From: Alkalicoccus halolimnae
GTDB lineage: Bacteria; Bacillota; Bacilli; Bacillales; Salisediminibacteriaceae
Length of the DNA stretch: 64,000 nt
Reading direction: 5' to 3'
NCBI RefSeq assembly: GCF_008014775.2
Contig: NZ_CP144914.1
Coordinates: forward strand, 3,286,001-3,350,000
Position numbers and translations under genes: made by a program. The first letter of the stretch is position 1, and each line of letters opens with the position of its first letter. This document shows positions 16,413-24,396 of the stretch, in pieces. The notes beneath the pieces are model-generated. The model was not told the origin of the DNA, ran no database searches, and saw only the letters and a program-made list of their open reading frames with translations.

Positions 16413-17075
16413 TCATGAACCGTCCTCATCAATTAACTTTTCCAGAATAGAGAGTGCACGTGTTTCTTTCTGCTTGAGTACCCGGGTGATCTGTTCTTTG
16501 TTTTTCGCTTCAATGCCCATCACAATTTCTTTGTACTCGGCAATGGAACGCTCCAGACTGATCGGGTGGGACAGCGTTAAATAGCGGAACGTCGTCCACC
16601 GTTTATTTAACCGCTGATATACTTCCTGAAGTACCTGATTATTCGGAAGTTCAAACAGAAGCAGATGAATTCTCTCTACAAGATGGAAACAGTTTTTAAT
16701 CTCTCTCTCTTCAATCGTCGCCTCACTCTTTTGTATTAATTGATAAAGTTCATCCAGCTGTTCCTGAAGGCTTGTGTCTACTGCTTTCATCAAGGCCATA
16801 TGCGTCAGGCTGTACACTACTTCATAAAGATCGAATACTTCTTTTCGCGTATATTTCTTTACGAAAACACCTCGTCTCGGTAATCGTTCCACGATGCCCT
16901 GGTTCTCCAGAAGATACAAAGCTTCCCGGATCGGAGCCCTGCTGGTGCCGAACATCTCGACCAGTTCCTGTTCCAGCAGACGCGTACCCGGTTTCATTTC
17001 TCCTTCGACAATTTGTGTCGCAATCGTTTCTGCGACTTTTTGGGATAAAGTCATTCTTTCAAAAGAATCCAGCAT
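16413..17075 (-). CDS. GntR-family transcriptional regulator (FadR/FCD subfamily)
   Basis: 220 residues. An N-terminal winged helix-turn-helix (about 10-75, with RLLEQELVEMFGTSRAPIREALYLLENQGIV written in parts as the GntR signature SRAPIREAL) is followed by the all-helical FCD ligand domain (about 80-215, VVYSLTHMALMKAVD...). FCD regulators bind small carboxylates, often the pathway substrate, at a His-metal site. Ribosome site AAAGGAAG. It lies inside the catabolic cluster directly ahead of the SLC13 gene and is its obvious regulator; the TATTGTCGACAATA palindrome at 21910, in the style of FCD operators, is the likely target. Confidence 0.92.
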   Translation of the reverse strand: MLDSFERMTLSQKVAETIATQIVEGEMKPGTRLLEQELVEMFGTSRAPIREALYLLENQGIVERLPRRGVFVKKYTRKEVFDLYEVVYSLTHMALMKAVDTSLQEQLDELYQLIQKSEATIEEREIKNCFHLVERIHLLLFELPNNQVLQEVYQRLNKRWTTFRYLTLSHPISLERSIAEYKEIVMGIEAKNKEQITRVLKQKETRALSILEKLIDEDGS

Positions 17076-17133
17076 AGTTATCCAACTTCCTTTACTCAGT
17101 CGTTATTTCTATAGGATGAATTATACAGAAATG

Positions 17134-17162
17134 TCCTGAGTATTGATATCCAGATATCAGGA
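17134..17162. repeat. Nested inverted repeat between the TRAP permease and GntR genes
   Basis: TGATATC-CA-GATATCA (17144-17159) is a perfect 7-bp inverted repeat, and the outer TCCTGA (17134) pairs with TCAGGA (17157). It lies upstream of the GntR start and just after the permease stop. No U tract follows in either direction, so an operator or processing site is as likely as a terminator. Confidence 0.4.
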
Positions 17163-17165
17163 AAC

Positions 17166-19100
17166 TTATGCAGTACTTTCCTGGAATTTCGGCTTCGGCT
17201 CTCTAAGCTGAAGAAGCAAGGCTCCAACAACGAGTACTACAGCCGCTGCGTCCAGCATAATGTTGGCAAGAATGAAAAGAATCGCGGCTGTAAAGAGCAT
17301 AATACGTACAATCCAGCCGGCCTCCCGCTTATAAAACCATCCTTGTACAGAGGCAGACAGCAGATAAACACCGATGAGCGCCGTTCCAATAACGAAGATT
17401 AACTGCGCATTTGGTTCCGTGATCAACAAGAGCTGCGGGCTGTAGAAAAACATAAACGGTACAATAAACGCTGCCAGCCCCAGTTTAAATGCCTGAACCC
17501 CGGTCCGCATCGGCTCGGTTCCGGCCACTCCGGCTGCCGCATAAGCTGCCAGAGCCACAGGCGGGGTGATTGCGGAAATAACGGCATAATAGAACACAAA
17601 CATGTGGGCTACAATCGGCTCTACGCCAATTTGTATCAGTCCCGGGGCAACTACAGAGGCTGCGATAGCATAGGCTGCTGTCGTCGGCATTCCCATCCCT
17701 AAAAGAATGGAAAGCAGCATCGCAAAGATCATCGCCAGCAGCACGTTATTGTCTGCAATCGTCAAAAGCATGGAACTAAAGGCCATTCCAACACCGGTTA
17801 AGGCAATAACCCCAACGATAACACCCGCACAGGCAACTACCGCTATCAGCTGTACCGCCTGCTTCATTCCAAGCTCCAGAGCGAGCATGACTTTCTTTAA
17901 TCCCATTCGTGTAGAAGGATGGAACCAGCTTACAACGAAGGAGGAGATAATCGCCACGGTACCGGAGCGGATAATGGAGAAGCCGTTAACGAGCATAAAA
18001 ATCAATAAAATAATTGGGACGAGAAGGTAAAGTTTTTTAATAATGTTCTTCATCTGTGGAAGTTCTTTTCTCGGAAGCCCTTTCATATTCCGCTTTAGTG
18101 CTTCGAAATCCACCATAAAATAGACAGATACGAAGTACAGAAGCGCTGGAATTAAGGCGGCGATAATGACCTCGGTATAAGCGATACCGAGAATTTCAGC
18201 CATAAGAAAAGCGCCGGCTCCCATAATCGGCGGCAGCAGCTGTCCGCCTGCGGAAGCTGTTGCTTCCGTTGCCGCAGCGAATTTCGGCGGATACCCTGTC
18301 CGTTTCATCAGAGGAATCGTCAAGGACCCTGTCGCTACCGCGTTTCCGGCAGACGTCCCGTTCATCATCCCCATGAGTGCAGAGGAGAAAACGGAAACTT
18401 TGGCAGGTCCCCCTCTCATTCCTCCCGCTGCGTAAAAGGCGATATCCATAAAGTAGTCCCCTACTTTAGACATCTGCAGAAACGCGCCAAATACGATGAA
18501 CAATACAATATATTTGGAGGAGACGTCCAAGGTGACCCCGAATACGCCATCGAGACTGAACATGTAGGTAAAGAAGCGGTCCATACTATAGCCCTGGTGA
18601 CCAAGGATGCCTGGTAGATAAGGACCTAAAAAAGCGTAAAGAACAAAGATCCCTGCCAGAATTGGAAGCGCCAGACCGCTGGCTCTCCGGGCGAGTTCAA
18701 ATACAATCAGCACACCCGCCAGAGAAACATAAAAATCCATGTCTGTCGGAGCTACTCCAAAACGGAAAAGGGCCTGATCCAGGTTCGCGTAAATGTAGTA
18801 GGCAATGTACACACTCACGATCATTAAAATCCAGTCAATGACATGAATTTTATTCGACTTCGTTCTCCATCCCGGATATAACAAGAAACCAAGAACAGCA
18901 CCAAAGGCTAGGTGGGTGCTCCGGAAAACCCAGGGATCGATAGGGTTTAAGTTAAGAATGTACAGGTGATACAGTGATCCAAGAACTGCTATAATACCAA
19001 ACAGCCATCTGACCCAGCCTGTCAGCCTCCGCTGGTTTGATATAAATTCCACTGCTGCTTCTTTCTCATCGGCCGTTGACACTTTCTTTTCATCTGACAA
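17166..19100 (-). CDS. TRAP transporter fused permease (4TM/12TM, TAXI type)
   Basis: 644 residues with about 17-18 membrane segments, the size of the fused DctQ-DctM permeases that work with TAXI binding proteins. The small-subunit part covers about 25-170, and the large part contains MMNGTSAGNAVATGSLTIPLM near 250, GGQLLPPIMGAGAFLMAEI near 287 and GMGMPTTAAYAIAASVVAPG near 465, all standard for the family. It starts at TTG with GGAGGTG about 6 bases upstream. It forms the transporter with the lipoprotein at 19183, from which it is separated by an 82-base gap with a stem-loop. Confidence 0.95.
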   Translation of the reverse strand: MSDEKKVSTADEKEAAVEFISNQRRLTGWVRWLFGIIAVLGSLYHLYILNLNPIDPWVFRSTHLAFGAVLGFLLYPGWRTKSNKIHVIDWILMIVSVYIAYYIYANLDQALFRFGVAPTDMDFYVSLAGVLIVFELARRASGLALPILAGIFVLYAFLGPYLPGILGHQGYSMDRFFTYMFSLDGVFGVTLDVSSKYIVLFIVFGAFLQMSKVGDYFMDIAFYAAGGMRGGPAKVSVFSSALMGMMNGTSAGNAVATGSLTIPLMKRTGYPPKFAAATEATASAGGQLLPPIMGAGAFLMAEILGIAYTEVIIAALIPALLYFVSVYFMVDFEALKRNMKGLPRKELPQMKNIIKKLYLLVPIILLIFMLVNGFSIIRSGTVAIISSFVVSWFHPSTRMGLKKVMLALELGMKQAVQLIAVVACAGVIVGVIALTGVGMAFSSMLLTIADNNVLLAMIFAMLLSILLGMGMPTTAAYAIAASVVAPGLIQIGVEPIVAHMFVFYYAVISAITPPVALAAYAAAGVAGTEPMRTGVQAFKLGLAAFIVPFMFFYSPQLLLITEPNAQLIFVIGTALIGVYLLSASVQGWFYKREAGWIVRIMLFTAAILFILANIMLDAAAVVLVVGALLLQLREPKPKFQESTA

Positions 19101-19140
19101 GGATTACACCTCCAGTATCCACCTATGCAGGGAAGAAAAC

Positions 19141-19172
19141 CGGATAGAAAACCAGCAGCGGCTTTCTATCCG
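19141..19172 (-). terminator. Intercistronic stem-loop between the TAXI binding protein and permease genes
   Basis: CGGATAGAAA ... TTTCTATCCG, 10-bp perfect stem with a 12-base loop, followed on the minus strand by GTTTTC. Like the dctP-uidA hairpin it directly follows a TRAP binding-protein gene, which suggests partial termination or 3'-end protection to give an excess of binding protein. Confidence 0.65.
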
Positions 19173-19182
19173 ACTGTTATTA

Positions 19183-20301
19183 TTAATCTACGTATACATC
19201 TTCAGGCAGTTCGATCCCTGCTTCTTCGTAATAGCGGATTGCTCCTTCATGAAGCGGTACCTGTTCATTGTTTAAAATAGCATCTTCCGTAGCTTCTTCA
19301 GCGGAAGCATGTGTACTCACCAGCTGATCGTTGTTTTCATGGTAGGACTTGACTAATTCATAGACGAAATCAGCATCCATGTCTTTATGAACTATACCGA
19401 AATTGTATACAGCAATGGTTTCCATATCATCCGGCAGAGATTCATAAGATCCACCGGGAACGGTATGTTCGTAGAAGTACGGGTACATATCGAGAATTTC
19501 TTCTCTCATTTCCCCTTCAAGTCCGAAAATATTAACGTCCCGCTGTGTTTCAATTTCCGTCAGAATGGAAATCGGCGTTCCTGCAGCAAAAGCAATGACA
19601 TCCAGCTGGCCGTCAAGCATCTGAGAGGCCATGTCGTTCGCACCTGTCTGGACATCTTCTGTATTCAGTTCAAGTGATTCATGAATGATCGGGTAATATG
19701 TGCCCGAGGTACCACCGGAAGGACCGACGCCGACCCGCTGCCCTTCGATATCTTCCATCGATTCTATGCCGGAGTCTTCCAAAGCCCACCATTTAAATGG
19801 CGTAGTATACATAGGAAAAGCGATTCTGACATCATCTAGTGGTTCTTCCGCCCAGTCCCCGGTGCCGGTATAACCTTCATACGCAGGACCGAGTGTCGCA
19901 AAACCTAAGTTCAGGTCCCCCGATTGCACGAGCTGCATGTTGTGCACAGGTCCTCCGGTCACCTCGACATTAACTGGAACATCCAGATTCTGATCGATCA
20001 TCGTGGCGACACCGCCGGCATAGACATAATACGTGCCGCCCTGGGAAGCGGAACCAAGATTGATGTTTTCCGGAGCTCCTTCCGGTGCATCTTCTCCGGT
20101 AGCTTCGCCGCCTCCGTCTTCTTGTACTTCATTCGTTGCTTCTTCCGTATCAGCATTACCGTTTGCAGCCTCTGTATTACTATTCGCCTCTGCATCACTA
20201 TTCGTTTCTCCACCATTGCTGCCTTCATTTCCACATGCACTTAACGCGGCGGCCCCTGCTAAAATAACCGCTCCAGACATCGTTCTTTTCCATATTTTCA
20301 T
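19183..20301 (-). CDS. TAXI-family TRAP transporter solute-binding lipoprotein
   Basis: 372 residues. Signal with lipobox LSAC (Cys about 23), then roughly 55 residues of Glu/Asn/Gly-rich linker, then the TAXI domain beginning INLGSASQGGTYYVYAGG near 78. The TAXI signature of mid-domain glycine-rich loops is at VGVGPSGGTSGTYYPI near 190. TAXI proteins serve TRAP systems for carboxylates such as glutamate or 2-oxoglutarate; the specific ligand is unknown. Ribosome site GGAGGG 7 bases before the ATG. It follows the DUF1185 gene by about 100 bases and precedes its permease. Confidence 0.94.
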   Translation of the reverse strand: MKIWKRTMSGAVILAGAAALSACGNEGSNGGETNSDAEANSNTEAANGNADTEEATNEVQEDGGGEATGEDAPEGAPENINLGSASQGGTYYVYAGGVATMIDQNLDVPVNVEVTGGPVHNMQLVQSGDLNLGFATLGPAYEGYTGTGDWAEEPLDDVRIAFPMYTTPFKWWALEDSGIESMEDIEGQRVGVGPSGGTSGTYYPIIHESLELNTEDVQTGANDMASQMLDGQLDVIAFAAGTPISILTEIETQRDVNIFGLEGEMREEILDMYPYFYEHTVPGGSYESLPDDMETIAVYNFGIVHKDMDADFVYELVKSYHENNDQLVSTHASAEEATEDAILNNEQVPLHEGAIRYYEEAGIELPEDVYVD

Positions 20302-20350
20302 ATAATAACCCTCCCGTATTTTTATGACAGCGCTTTCTTTTTCTTCATAT

Positions 20351-20386
20351 ATAAAATCGAAACAAACGGAGCTGCTTCGATTTTAT
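20351..20386. repeat. AT-rich inverted repeat between the DUF1185 and TAXI genes
   Basis: ATAAAATCGAA ... TTCGATTTTAT, an 11-bp perfect inverted repeat with a 14-base loop. No U tract follows, so termination is doubtful; a regulatory or processing role is possible. Confidence 0.4.
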
Positions 20387-20400
20387 CTCCAAACCTTTAT

Positions 20401-20970
20401 TTACTCCAGTTCTTTATGAAGCGAACCGATTCGCGGGTGTGCTCTGCCTGAAGAAGTGACAACTGCTGCTACCATAATTTCATCTGCCCGTGGTGCATCC
20501 GGTACAGTCACTTCGAACGTCATATGATGAGAACGGGTTTTCGGATCCATCTTATGCTTGATTGCAAGATCCAAAGAAGCTCCTGCAGAAGCCCGTTTCT
20601 CAGCGGCTGGAAGCAGTGTTTCTGCATTGTTGCACATACTTCGAAATGGATTCCCGAACTTCATCGTATGAATTAATCCTGATCCATGTTCAATTTCTCC
20701 ATCTAAACCGACAAGAGCTCCTTTTCCAAAACCTTCTACCTCTTCTCCACTGATTCCCAGTGCCTGCATGGCTCTCCTCGGGAGCTCTTCACCAAGATAA
20801 GCCGAATATTCATCAATCAGTGGGTTTAAGTCTTCTACATAAGTTCCTGCATAAGGATTTTTTATTACCGCTAATGCTGCTGCAATGCCAACTGGTTTGT
20901 CTATTTCTTTAAAACCTTCTATGTGCGTTTCTTCAACAATTGTATAAAATTTACGAATTTCTTTTTTCAT
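20401..20970 (-). CDS. Amino-acid-synthesis family protein (DUF1185)
   Basis: 189 residues, matching the DUF1185 family, whose members carry the loose name amino acid synthesis protein without an established reaction. Recognisable segments are GIAAALAVIKNPYAGTYVED near 28, the GALVGLDGEIEHGSGLIH run near 85, and FGNPFRSMCNNAETLLPAAE near 107. No signal or membrane segment. The start overlaps the end of the upstream dehydrogenase gene by 20 bases; GAGGAGG lies 12 bases before the ATG. Members elsewhere are often encoded beside catabolic and transporter genes, as here, so it probably has an enzymatic or chaperoning role in the pathway. No function can be assigned from sequence. Confidence 0.85.
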   Translation of the reverse strand: MKKEIRKFYTIVEETHIEGFKEIDKPVGIAAALAVIKNPYAGTYVEDLNPLIDEYSAYLGEELPRRAMQALGISGEEVEGFGKGALVGLDGEIEHGSGLIHTMKFGNPFRSMCNNAETLLPAAEKRASAGASLDLAIKHKMDPKTRSHHMTFEVTVPDAPRADEIMVAAVVTSSGRAHPRIGSLHKELE

Positions 20971-21877
20971 GTGTAATCTTTTCCTCCTCTGTATAATTTA
21001 ACGTAACGTCTCCCCAATTCTCGCAGAACTTTGCCATCTCCGTGTGATCATACTTCCCCTCGCTCAATTTATTGGCGAGCCGCCAGACCTCATACACGGT
21101 GGAAGACAGAAACGCCGGCGTTTTAAATTCTTTCGTGATCTCCAGCGCAAGCTCGATATCTTTCGTAATCAAATCCATAGAGAATCCGGAATTAAATTCA
21201 CGGTTCAGTACAAAATTCGGGAATTTTGTTTCGCTGGAATGATTGCGCCCGGTGCTGGCATTGATGACTTCCAGCATTTTTTCCGGTTCGAGACCTGCCT
21301 TATTTCCCGCTACAAGGACTTCTGACGTCGCTAGAAAGTGCGCCGCCGAAAGCAGATTGTTCAATGCTTTCATCGTATGACCGGAGGAAACTTTTCCTAC
21401 ATGAAAAATCTCTTTCCCCATCGGTTCCAGCACATTCAATGATCGTTCATACTGGCTTTCATCACCGCCTACCATGATCGTCAGCTCTCCGGAAACGGCC
21501 TTCTTCACACCGCCGCTGACAGGCGCATCCAGAAAATACAGGCCGTTATTCTCTACTTCTTCTGCTATTATTTTTGTAGAAGACGGGGCGCTCGTGCTCA
21601 TGTCAATAATAAGGCTTCCTTTCTTCATTTCCTGAGAAATGCCTTGTTCCCCGAGAACCACCTTTTCCACGACCTGACTGTTCGGAAGCATTAAAATTAC
21701 CACATCTGCTCCTGCAGCTGCCTTCTGTGCACTTTCTCCAATAATGGCGTTGGTACTTTTAAATTCTTTCGTTACTGCTTCATTGGCATCATAAACGGTC
21801 ACATGATCGTGTGCCTGTAACAGATTATGAGCCATCGGTTTTCCCATGTTTCCTAAACCAATCACACTGATATTAAT
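20951..21877 (-). CDS. 3-Hydroxyisobutyrate-dehydrogenase-family beta-hydroxyacid dehydrogenase, probable ATT start
   Basis: 308 residues if started at ATT (21877). The Rossmann motif is ISVIGLGNMGKPMAHNLL at the N-terminus; the family's substrate segment DAPVSGGVKKAVSGELTIM is near residue 122, and the catalytic Lys lies in MKALNNLLSAAHF near 172. It oxidises a beta-hydroxyacid to the semialdehyde, or the reverse, with NAD(P). The first ordinary codon is GTG at 21865, which would cut the first beta strand to MIGLG. ATT lies 8 bases after GGAGG (21886-21890), there is no ATG, GTG or TTG between it and the in-frame TAA upstream, and the product would begin like typical family members. First gene of the catabolic cluster, with promoter, cre box and palindrome upstream. 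Confidence 0.87.
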   Translation of the reverse strand: MNISVIGLGNMGKPMAHNLLQAHDHVTVYDANEAVTKEFKSTNAIIGESAQKAAAGADVVILMLPNSQVVEKVVLGEQGISQEMKKGSLIIDMSTSAPSSTKIIAEEVENNGLYFLDAPVSGGVKKAVSGELTIMVGGDESQYERSLNVLEPMGKEIFHVGKVSSGHTMKALNNLLSAAHFLATSEVLVAGNKAGLEPEKMLEVINASTGRNHSSETKFPNFVLNREFNSGFSMDLITKDIELALEITKEFKTPAFLSSTVYEVWRLANKLSEGKYDHTEMAKFCENWGDVTLNYTEEEKITHEKRNS

Positions 21878-21909
21878 CGGAACAACCTCCCCCGCTTAAA
21901 TATTTTGTA

Positions 21910-21923
21910 TATTGTCGACAATA
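21910..21923. promoter_or_regulatory. Palindromic operator, probable GntR/FCD site
   Basis: TATTGTCGACAATA is a perfect 14-bp palindrome, with the TTGT-N2-ACAA shape usual for FCD-type GntR regulators. It lies between the predicted transcription start (near 21936) and the ribosome site of the first gene of the cluster that encodes such a regulator at 16413. Confidence 0.6.
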
Positions 21924-21942
21924 ACCGCTTTATTGATTTCAT

Positions 21943-21969
21943 ACTATACCATAATTCTATAAATGTAAA
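21943..21969 (-). promoter_or_regulatory. Candidate promoter of the catabolic cluster
   Basis: Minus strand: TTTACA (21969-21964, 5 of 6 consensus) and TATAGT (21948-21943, 5 of 6), separated by 15 bases; the overlapping TAGTAT gives the ideal 17. The -35 lies inside a cre box and the palindromic operator lies just downstream. Confidence 0.45.
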
Positions 21970-21977
21970 CGTTTTAT
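21964..21977. promoter_or_regulatory. cre box overlapping the -35 of the catabolic cluster
   Basis: TGTAAACGTTTTAT matches TGWAARCGYTWNCW at all but one position. By overlapping the -35 box it would allow CcpA to block RNA polymerase directly. Confidence 0.55.
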
Positions 21978-22046
21978 TTTGATTTGTTTGATTTTTCTTT
22001 TAATTATGTTAGATGGATTCTGTAATTGTATGAATGAGCAGCAGCT

Positions 22047-22230
22047 GAGCATCCAGGAGCCTTTCAGCTGACTGAGGGGCTCCTCCTCCCCGCAATTACG
22101 CCGTTCCGGCTCGTAATTCTTCCATACTTCCGATTATTTCTCCCACTCCTCTCTGTTTTCCCACCACTGCCTCCAATAATTACGCCACTTCTCATTAATT
22201 CCACTACTTCTCCCGATAATTCTGCCACTT
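22047..22230. repeat. Intergenic repeat copy 1 with a degenerate tandem tail
   Basis: The part at 22047-22130 is about 80 percent identical by eye to 27599-27685, including GCAATTACGCCGTTCCGGCT versus GCATTTACGCCGCTTCGGCT and the following TCGTAATTCT. After it, about five more units of 20-27 bases with the loose consensus TAATTCYNCCACTTCTCC follow to 22230. The short frames across it are repeat artefacts. Gap 21878-22302 otherwise holds only the regulatory sites and the NagZ terminator. Confidence 0.7.
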
Positions 22231-22262
22231 GCCGTGGGTGTGGCTCGTCCCCTCCAAAACAG

Positions 22263-22293
22263 CAAAAAACCACGGCCGCTAACCAGGCCGTGG
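22263..22293 (-). terminator. Terminator after nagZ
   Basis: On the minus strand CCACGGCC-TGGTTAGC-GGCCGTGG is followed by TTTTTTGC: an 8-bp GC-rich stem, 8-base loop and U tract, 10 bases after the nagZ stop. Confidence 0.9.
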
Positions 22294-22302
22294 CTCCTGT
22301 CT

Positions 22303-24396
22303 TTAATCGAATGAAATGCCGCTTCCATATTCATAGAGCACGCCGCCGTCCGGGTTCGGAATCGTTACGGGAAGGGTCCCGGTTGGATTCGTTTCACCAA
22401 ACAACACGTCGGCGGTTGCCCTAAAGCTTGCACCGCGGAAGCCGTATTGGGCAAGATACGCGTCAACATCCGGATAGGCCATGATGTCATACGGGTTGCG
22501 GATCGCAACAGCTGCGACATCGTCTTTCATCTCCATAATCTCGGCGTACATCTGCATGACGGCGTTGTCAGCGCTCCGCTGAGCAACGTTCGCCGTCGTT
22601 GACCCGATAACGACATGGTCCGCTGCTTCGATCGTGCTGCGCTGTTCGTCTGTCAGGCTGCTCTGGCCGGAAAGATTAATCGCATCCACTTTGTCGTGAT
22701 GCCCCTCAACTGCTGATACAAGGCTGCTCAAGTACGTGGTTCCGATAACGGCAATGCGCTCGTCCGCTTCCGGTGCAAGCGGCAGCACGTCTTCATTTTT
22801 CAGCATCGTCACTGAATGATCCGCGATCGACTGCTCGACAGCGAGATGAGCGTCCTGTCCGATCGTTTCAAGCGCCCGCTGCTTTCCTTCTGCCGGATCC
22901 TGCAGTGCTTCCTGCTTGAAAATACCGCGCTCGACTTTAAGCGTCAAAATGCGCTCGACCGACTCATCGATTTCTGCTTCGGAAATGTCTCCTTCGTCGA
23001 CCGCATCAAGCACGCCTTCAACTACTTCTTCGAGTCCGACCGGCATGAGGATGATGTCTGCTCCTGCGTCAATGGCACGGATCGCCGCGTCAACCGAACC
23101 GAAGTGATCAGTGATCGCGTTCATATTCATCGCGTCCGTCATGACGACACCGTCATAGCCAAGCTCGCCGCGCATCAGATCGGTAAGCACCGTGCGGGAA
23201 AGCGTCGCCGGAATGGAAATTTCCGTTCCGTCTTTTTCCGAGATAGCTTTGTCACCGTCGATTTCCGGGAACGTCACGTGGGCGGTCATCACTGCATCCA
23301 GTCCGGCATCCATCGCCTGCTGGAACGGATAAAGTTCGACGTCGAGCAGGCGGTCCAGGTCATGCGGCACCTCCGGCAGACCAAGGTGGGAGTCAACCGC
23401 CGTATCCCCGTGCCCCGGGAAATGCTTGGCCGTTGCTGCGATGCCGTTCTGCTGGAGACCGTCAATGTAGGAAACACCCATATCCGCTACGAGCTGCGGA
23501 TCTTCGCCGAAGGAGCGGACGCCGATAACCGGGTTATCCGGATTGTTGTTCACATCCACCACCGGTGCCAGGTTCGTGTTTATGCCGAGCGAGGAAAGCT
23601 CTGCGCCGATCACGTCACCAGCTGCTTCTGCCAGATCCAGGTCCCGCGTGGCTCCGAGCGCCATGTTGCCCGGAAGGTCCGTTCCGGTCTGCAGGCGTGT
23701 GACAATACCGCCTTCCTGATCAATCGTGACGAGCATGCCGAACTTCTCGGCTGCTTCCTGATAGTCGGCCACGAGCTCATACGTCTGTTCGGTTTCTACG
23801 ACGTTTTCCGCAAATAAAATCACGCCGCCGAGATGGTAGTCTTCGACGAGCTGCTCAATTTCAGGCAGCATTTCGGTCACTTCCTGACCATCGTAGTGAC
23901 GGAAGTCCGGCATCATCATCTGGCCGACTTTTTCTTCCAGCGTCATTCCGTCCACTGCGCCATCGATAATATCGTAGCGCTCCCCGGACTGCGGCACGAG
24001 CTGTGCTTCAACAGGAGGCTTTCCGCCGCCTTCCCGTGCATCGGGGTTCGGCTTATAGTCCACCGCAATCCGGTCTGTATGATTTCCATCCGTGACAGAA
24101 ATAAACGTGCGCCCGCGCTGACCGGTCATTTCCACCACGCCCGTTTCATCAACGACGGCTACGTTTTCGTTCGTCGAATCCCACTCCAGACCGTCGGATC
24201 GTTCTGTGAAGTGCCCGTCCTCATGAACCGCAAGCGCCCGCAGGTCCAGTCCTTCCTCCAAATCTGTTTCCACGCCGGGGACGTTCTGATATAAAATCAG
24301 ATCCCCGTCCGTCTCCTCTGATGCCACGGCAGCCGGTGCTGCGTGCGTGATAAGCATCGTGCCCGCCAGTAAAGAAAATGCTGCTTTTTTCATCAT
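22303..24396 (-). CDS. nagZ: Secreted beta-N-acetylglucosaminidase (glycoside hydrolase family 3, NagZ type)
   Basis: 697 residues. Signal peptide to about residue 26, a roughly 110-residue all-beta segment with Ig-like character (WDSTNENVAVVDETGVVEM), then the GH3 barrel from about 150. The His-Asp general acid/base dyad of NagZ is in AKHFPGHGDTAVDSHLG near 327, and the nucleophile Asp is in GVVMTDAMNMNAI near 422. The C-terminal alpha/beta sandwich from about 500 is as in B. subtilis NagZ (YbbD). It removes terminal GlcNAc from muropeptides outside the cell. Its ATG overlaps the AmiE stop by one base (TAATG). Third gene of the NamZ-AmiE-NagZ operon; codon use is GC-rich compared with the polysaccharide genes further right. 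Confidence 0.93.
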   Translation of the reverse strand: MMKKAAFSLLAGTMLITHAAPAAVASEETDGDLILYQNVPGVETDLEEGLDLRALAVHEDGHFTERSDGLEWDSTNENVAVVDETGVVEMTGQRGRTFISVTDGNHTDRIAVDYKPNPDAREGGGKPPVEAQLVPQSGERYDIIDGAVDGMTLEEKVGQMMMPDFRHYDGQEVTEMLPEIEQLVEDYHLGGVILFAENVVETEQTYELVADYQEAAEKFGMLVTIDQEGGIVTRLQTGTDLPGNMALGATRDLDLAEAAGDVIGAELSSLGINTNLAPVVDVNNNPDNPVIGVRSFGEDPQLVADMGVSYIDGLQQNGIAATAKHFPGHGDTAVDSHLGLPEVPHDLDRLLDVELYPFQQAMDAGLDAVMTAHVTFPEIDGDKAISEKDGTEISIPATLSRTVLTDLMRGELGYDGVVMTDAMNMNAITDHFGSVDAAIRAIDAGADIILMPVGLEEVVEGVLDAVDEGDISEAEIDESVERILTLKVERGIFKQEALQDPAEGKQRALETIGQDAHLAVEQSIADHSVTMLKNEDVLPLAPEADERIAVIGTTYLSSLVSAVEGHHDKVDAINLSGQSSLTDEQRSTIEAADHVVIGSTTANVAQRSADNAVMQMYAEIMEMKDDVAAVAIRNPYDIMAYPDVDAYLAQYGFRGASFRATADVLFGETNPTGTLPVTIPNPDGGVLYEYGSGISFD

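Noticed and set aside
22100..22230. Possible CRISPR array from regularly spaced similar units
   Set aside because: Units are degenerate, directly abutting and without unique spacers of constant length; no cas genes.
22064..22334. Trp/Arg/Glu-rich minus-strand frames near 22.1-22.3 kb
   Set aside because: Produced by the degenerate tandem repeat (WRNYW-like translation), and they run through the nagZ terminator.
22816..23817. 333-codon plus-strand open frame opposite nagZ
   Set aside because: Shadow of a GC-rich gene: composition is Arg/His-rich, there is no ribosome site, and nagZ has intact motifs on the other strand.
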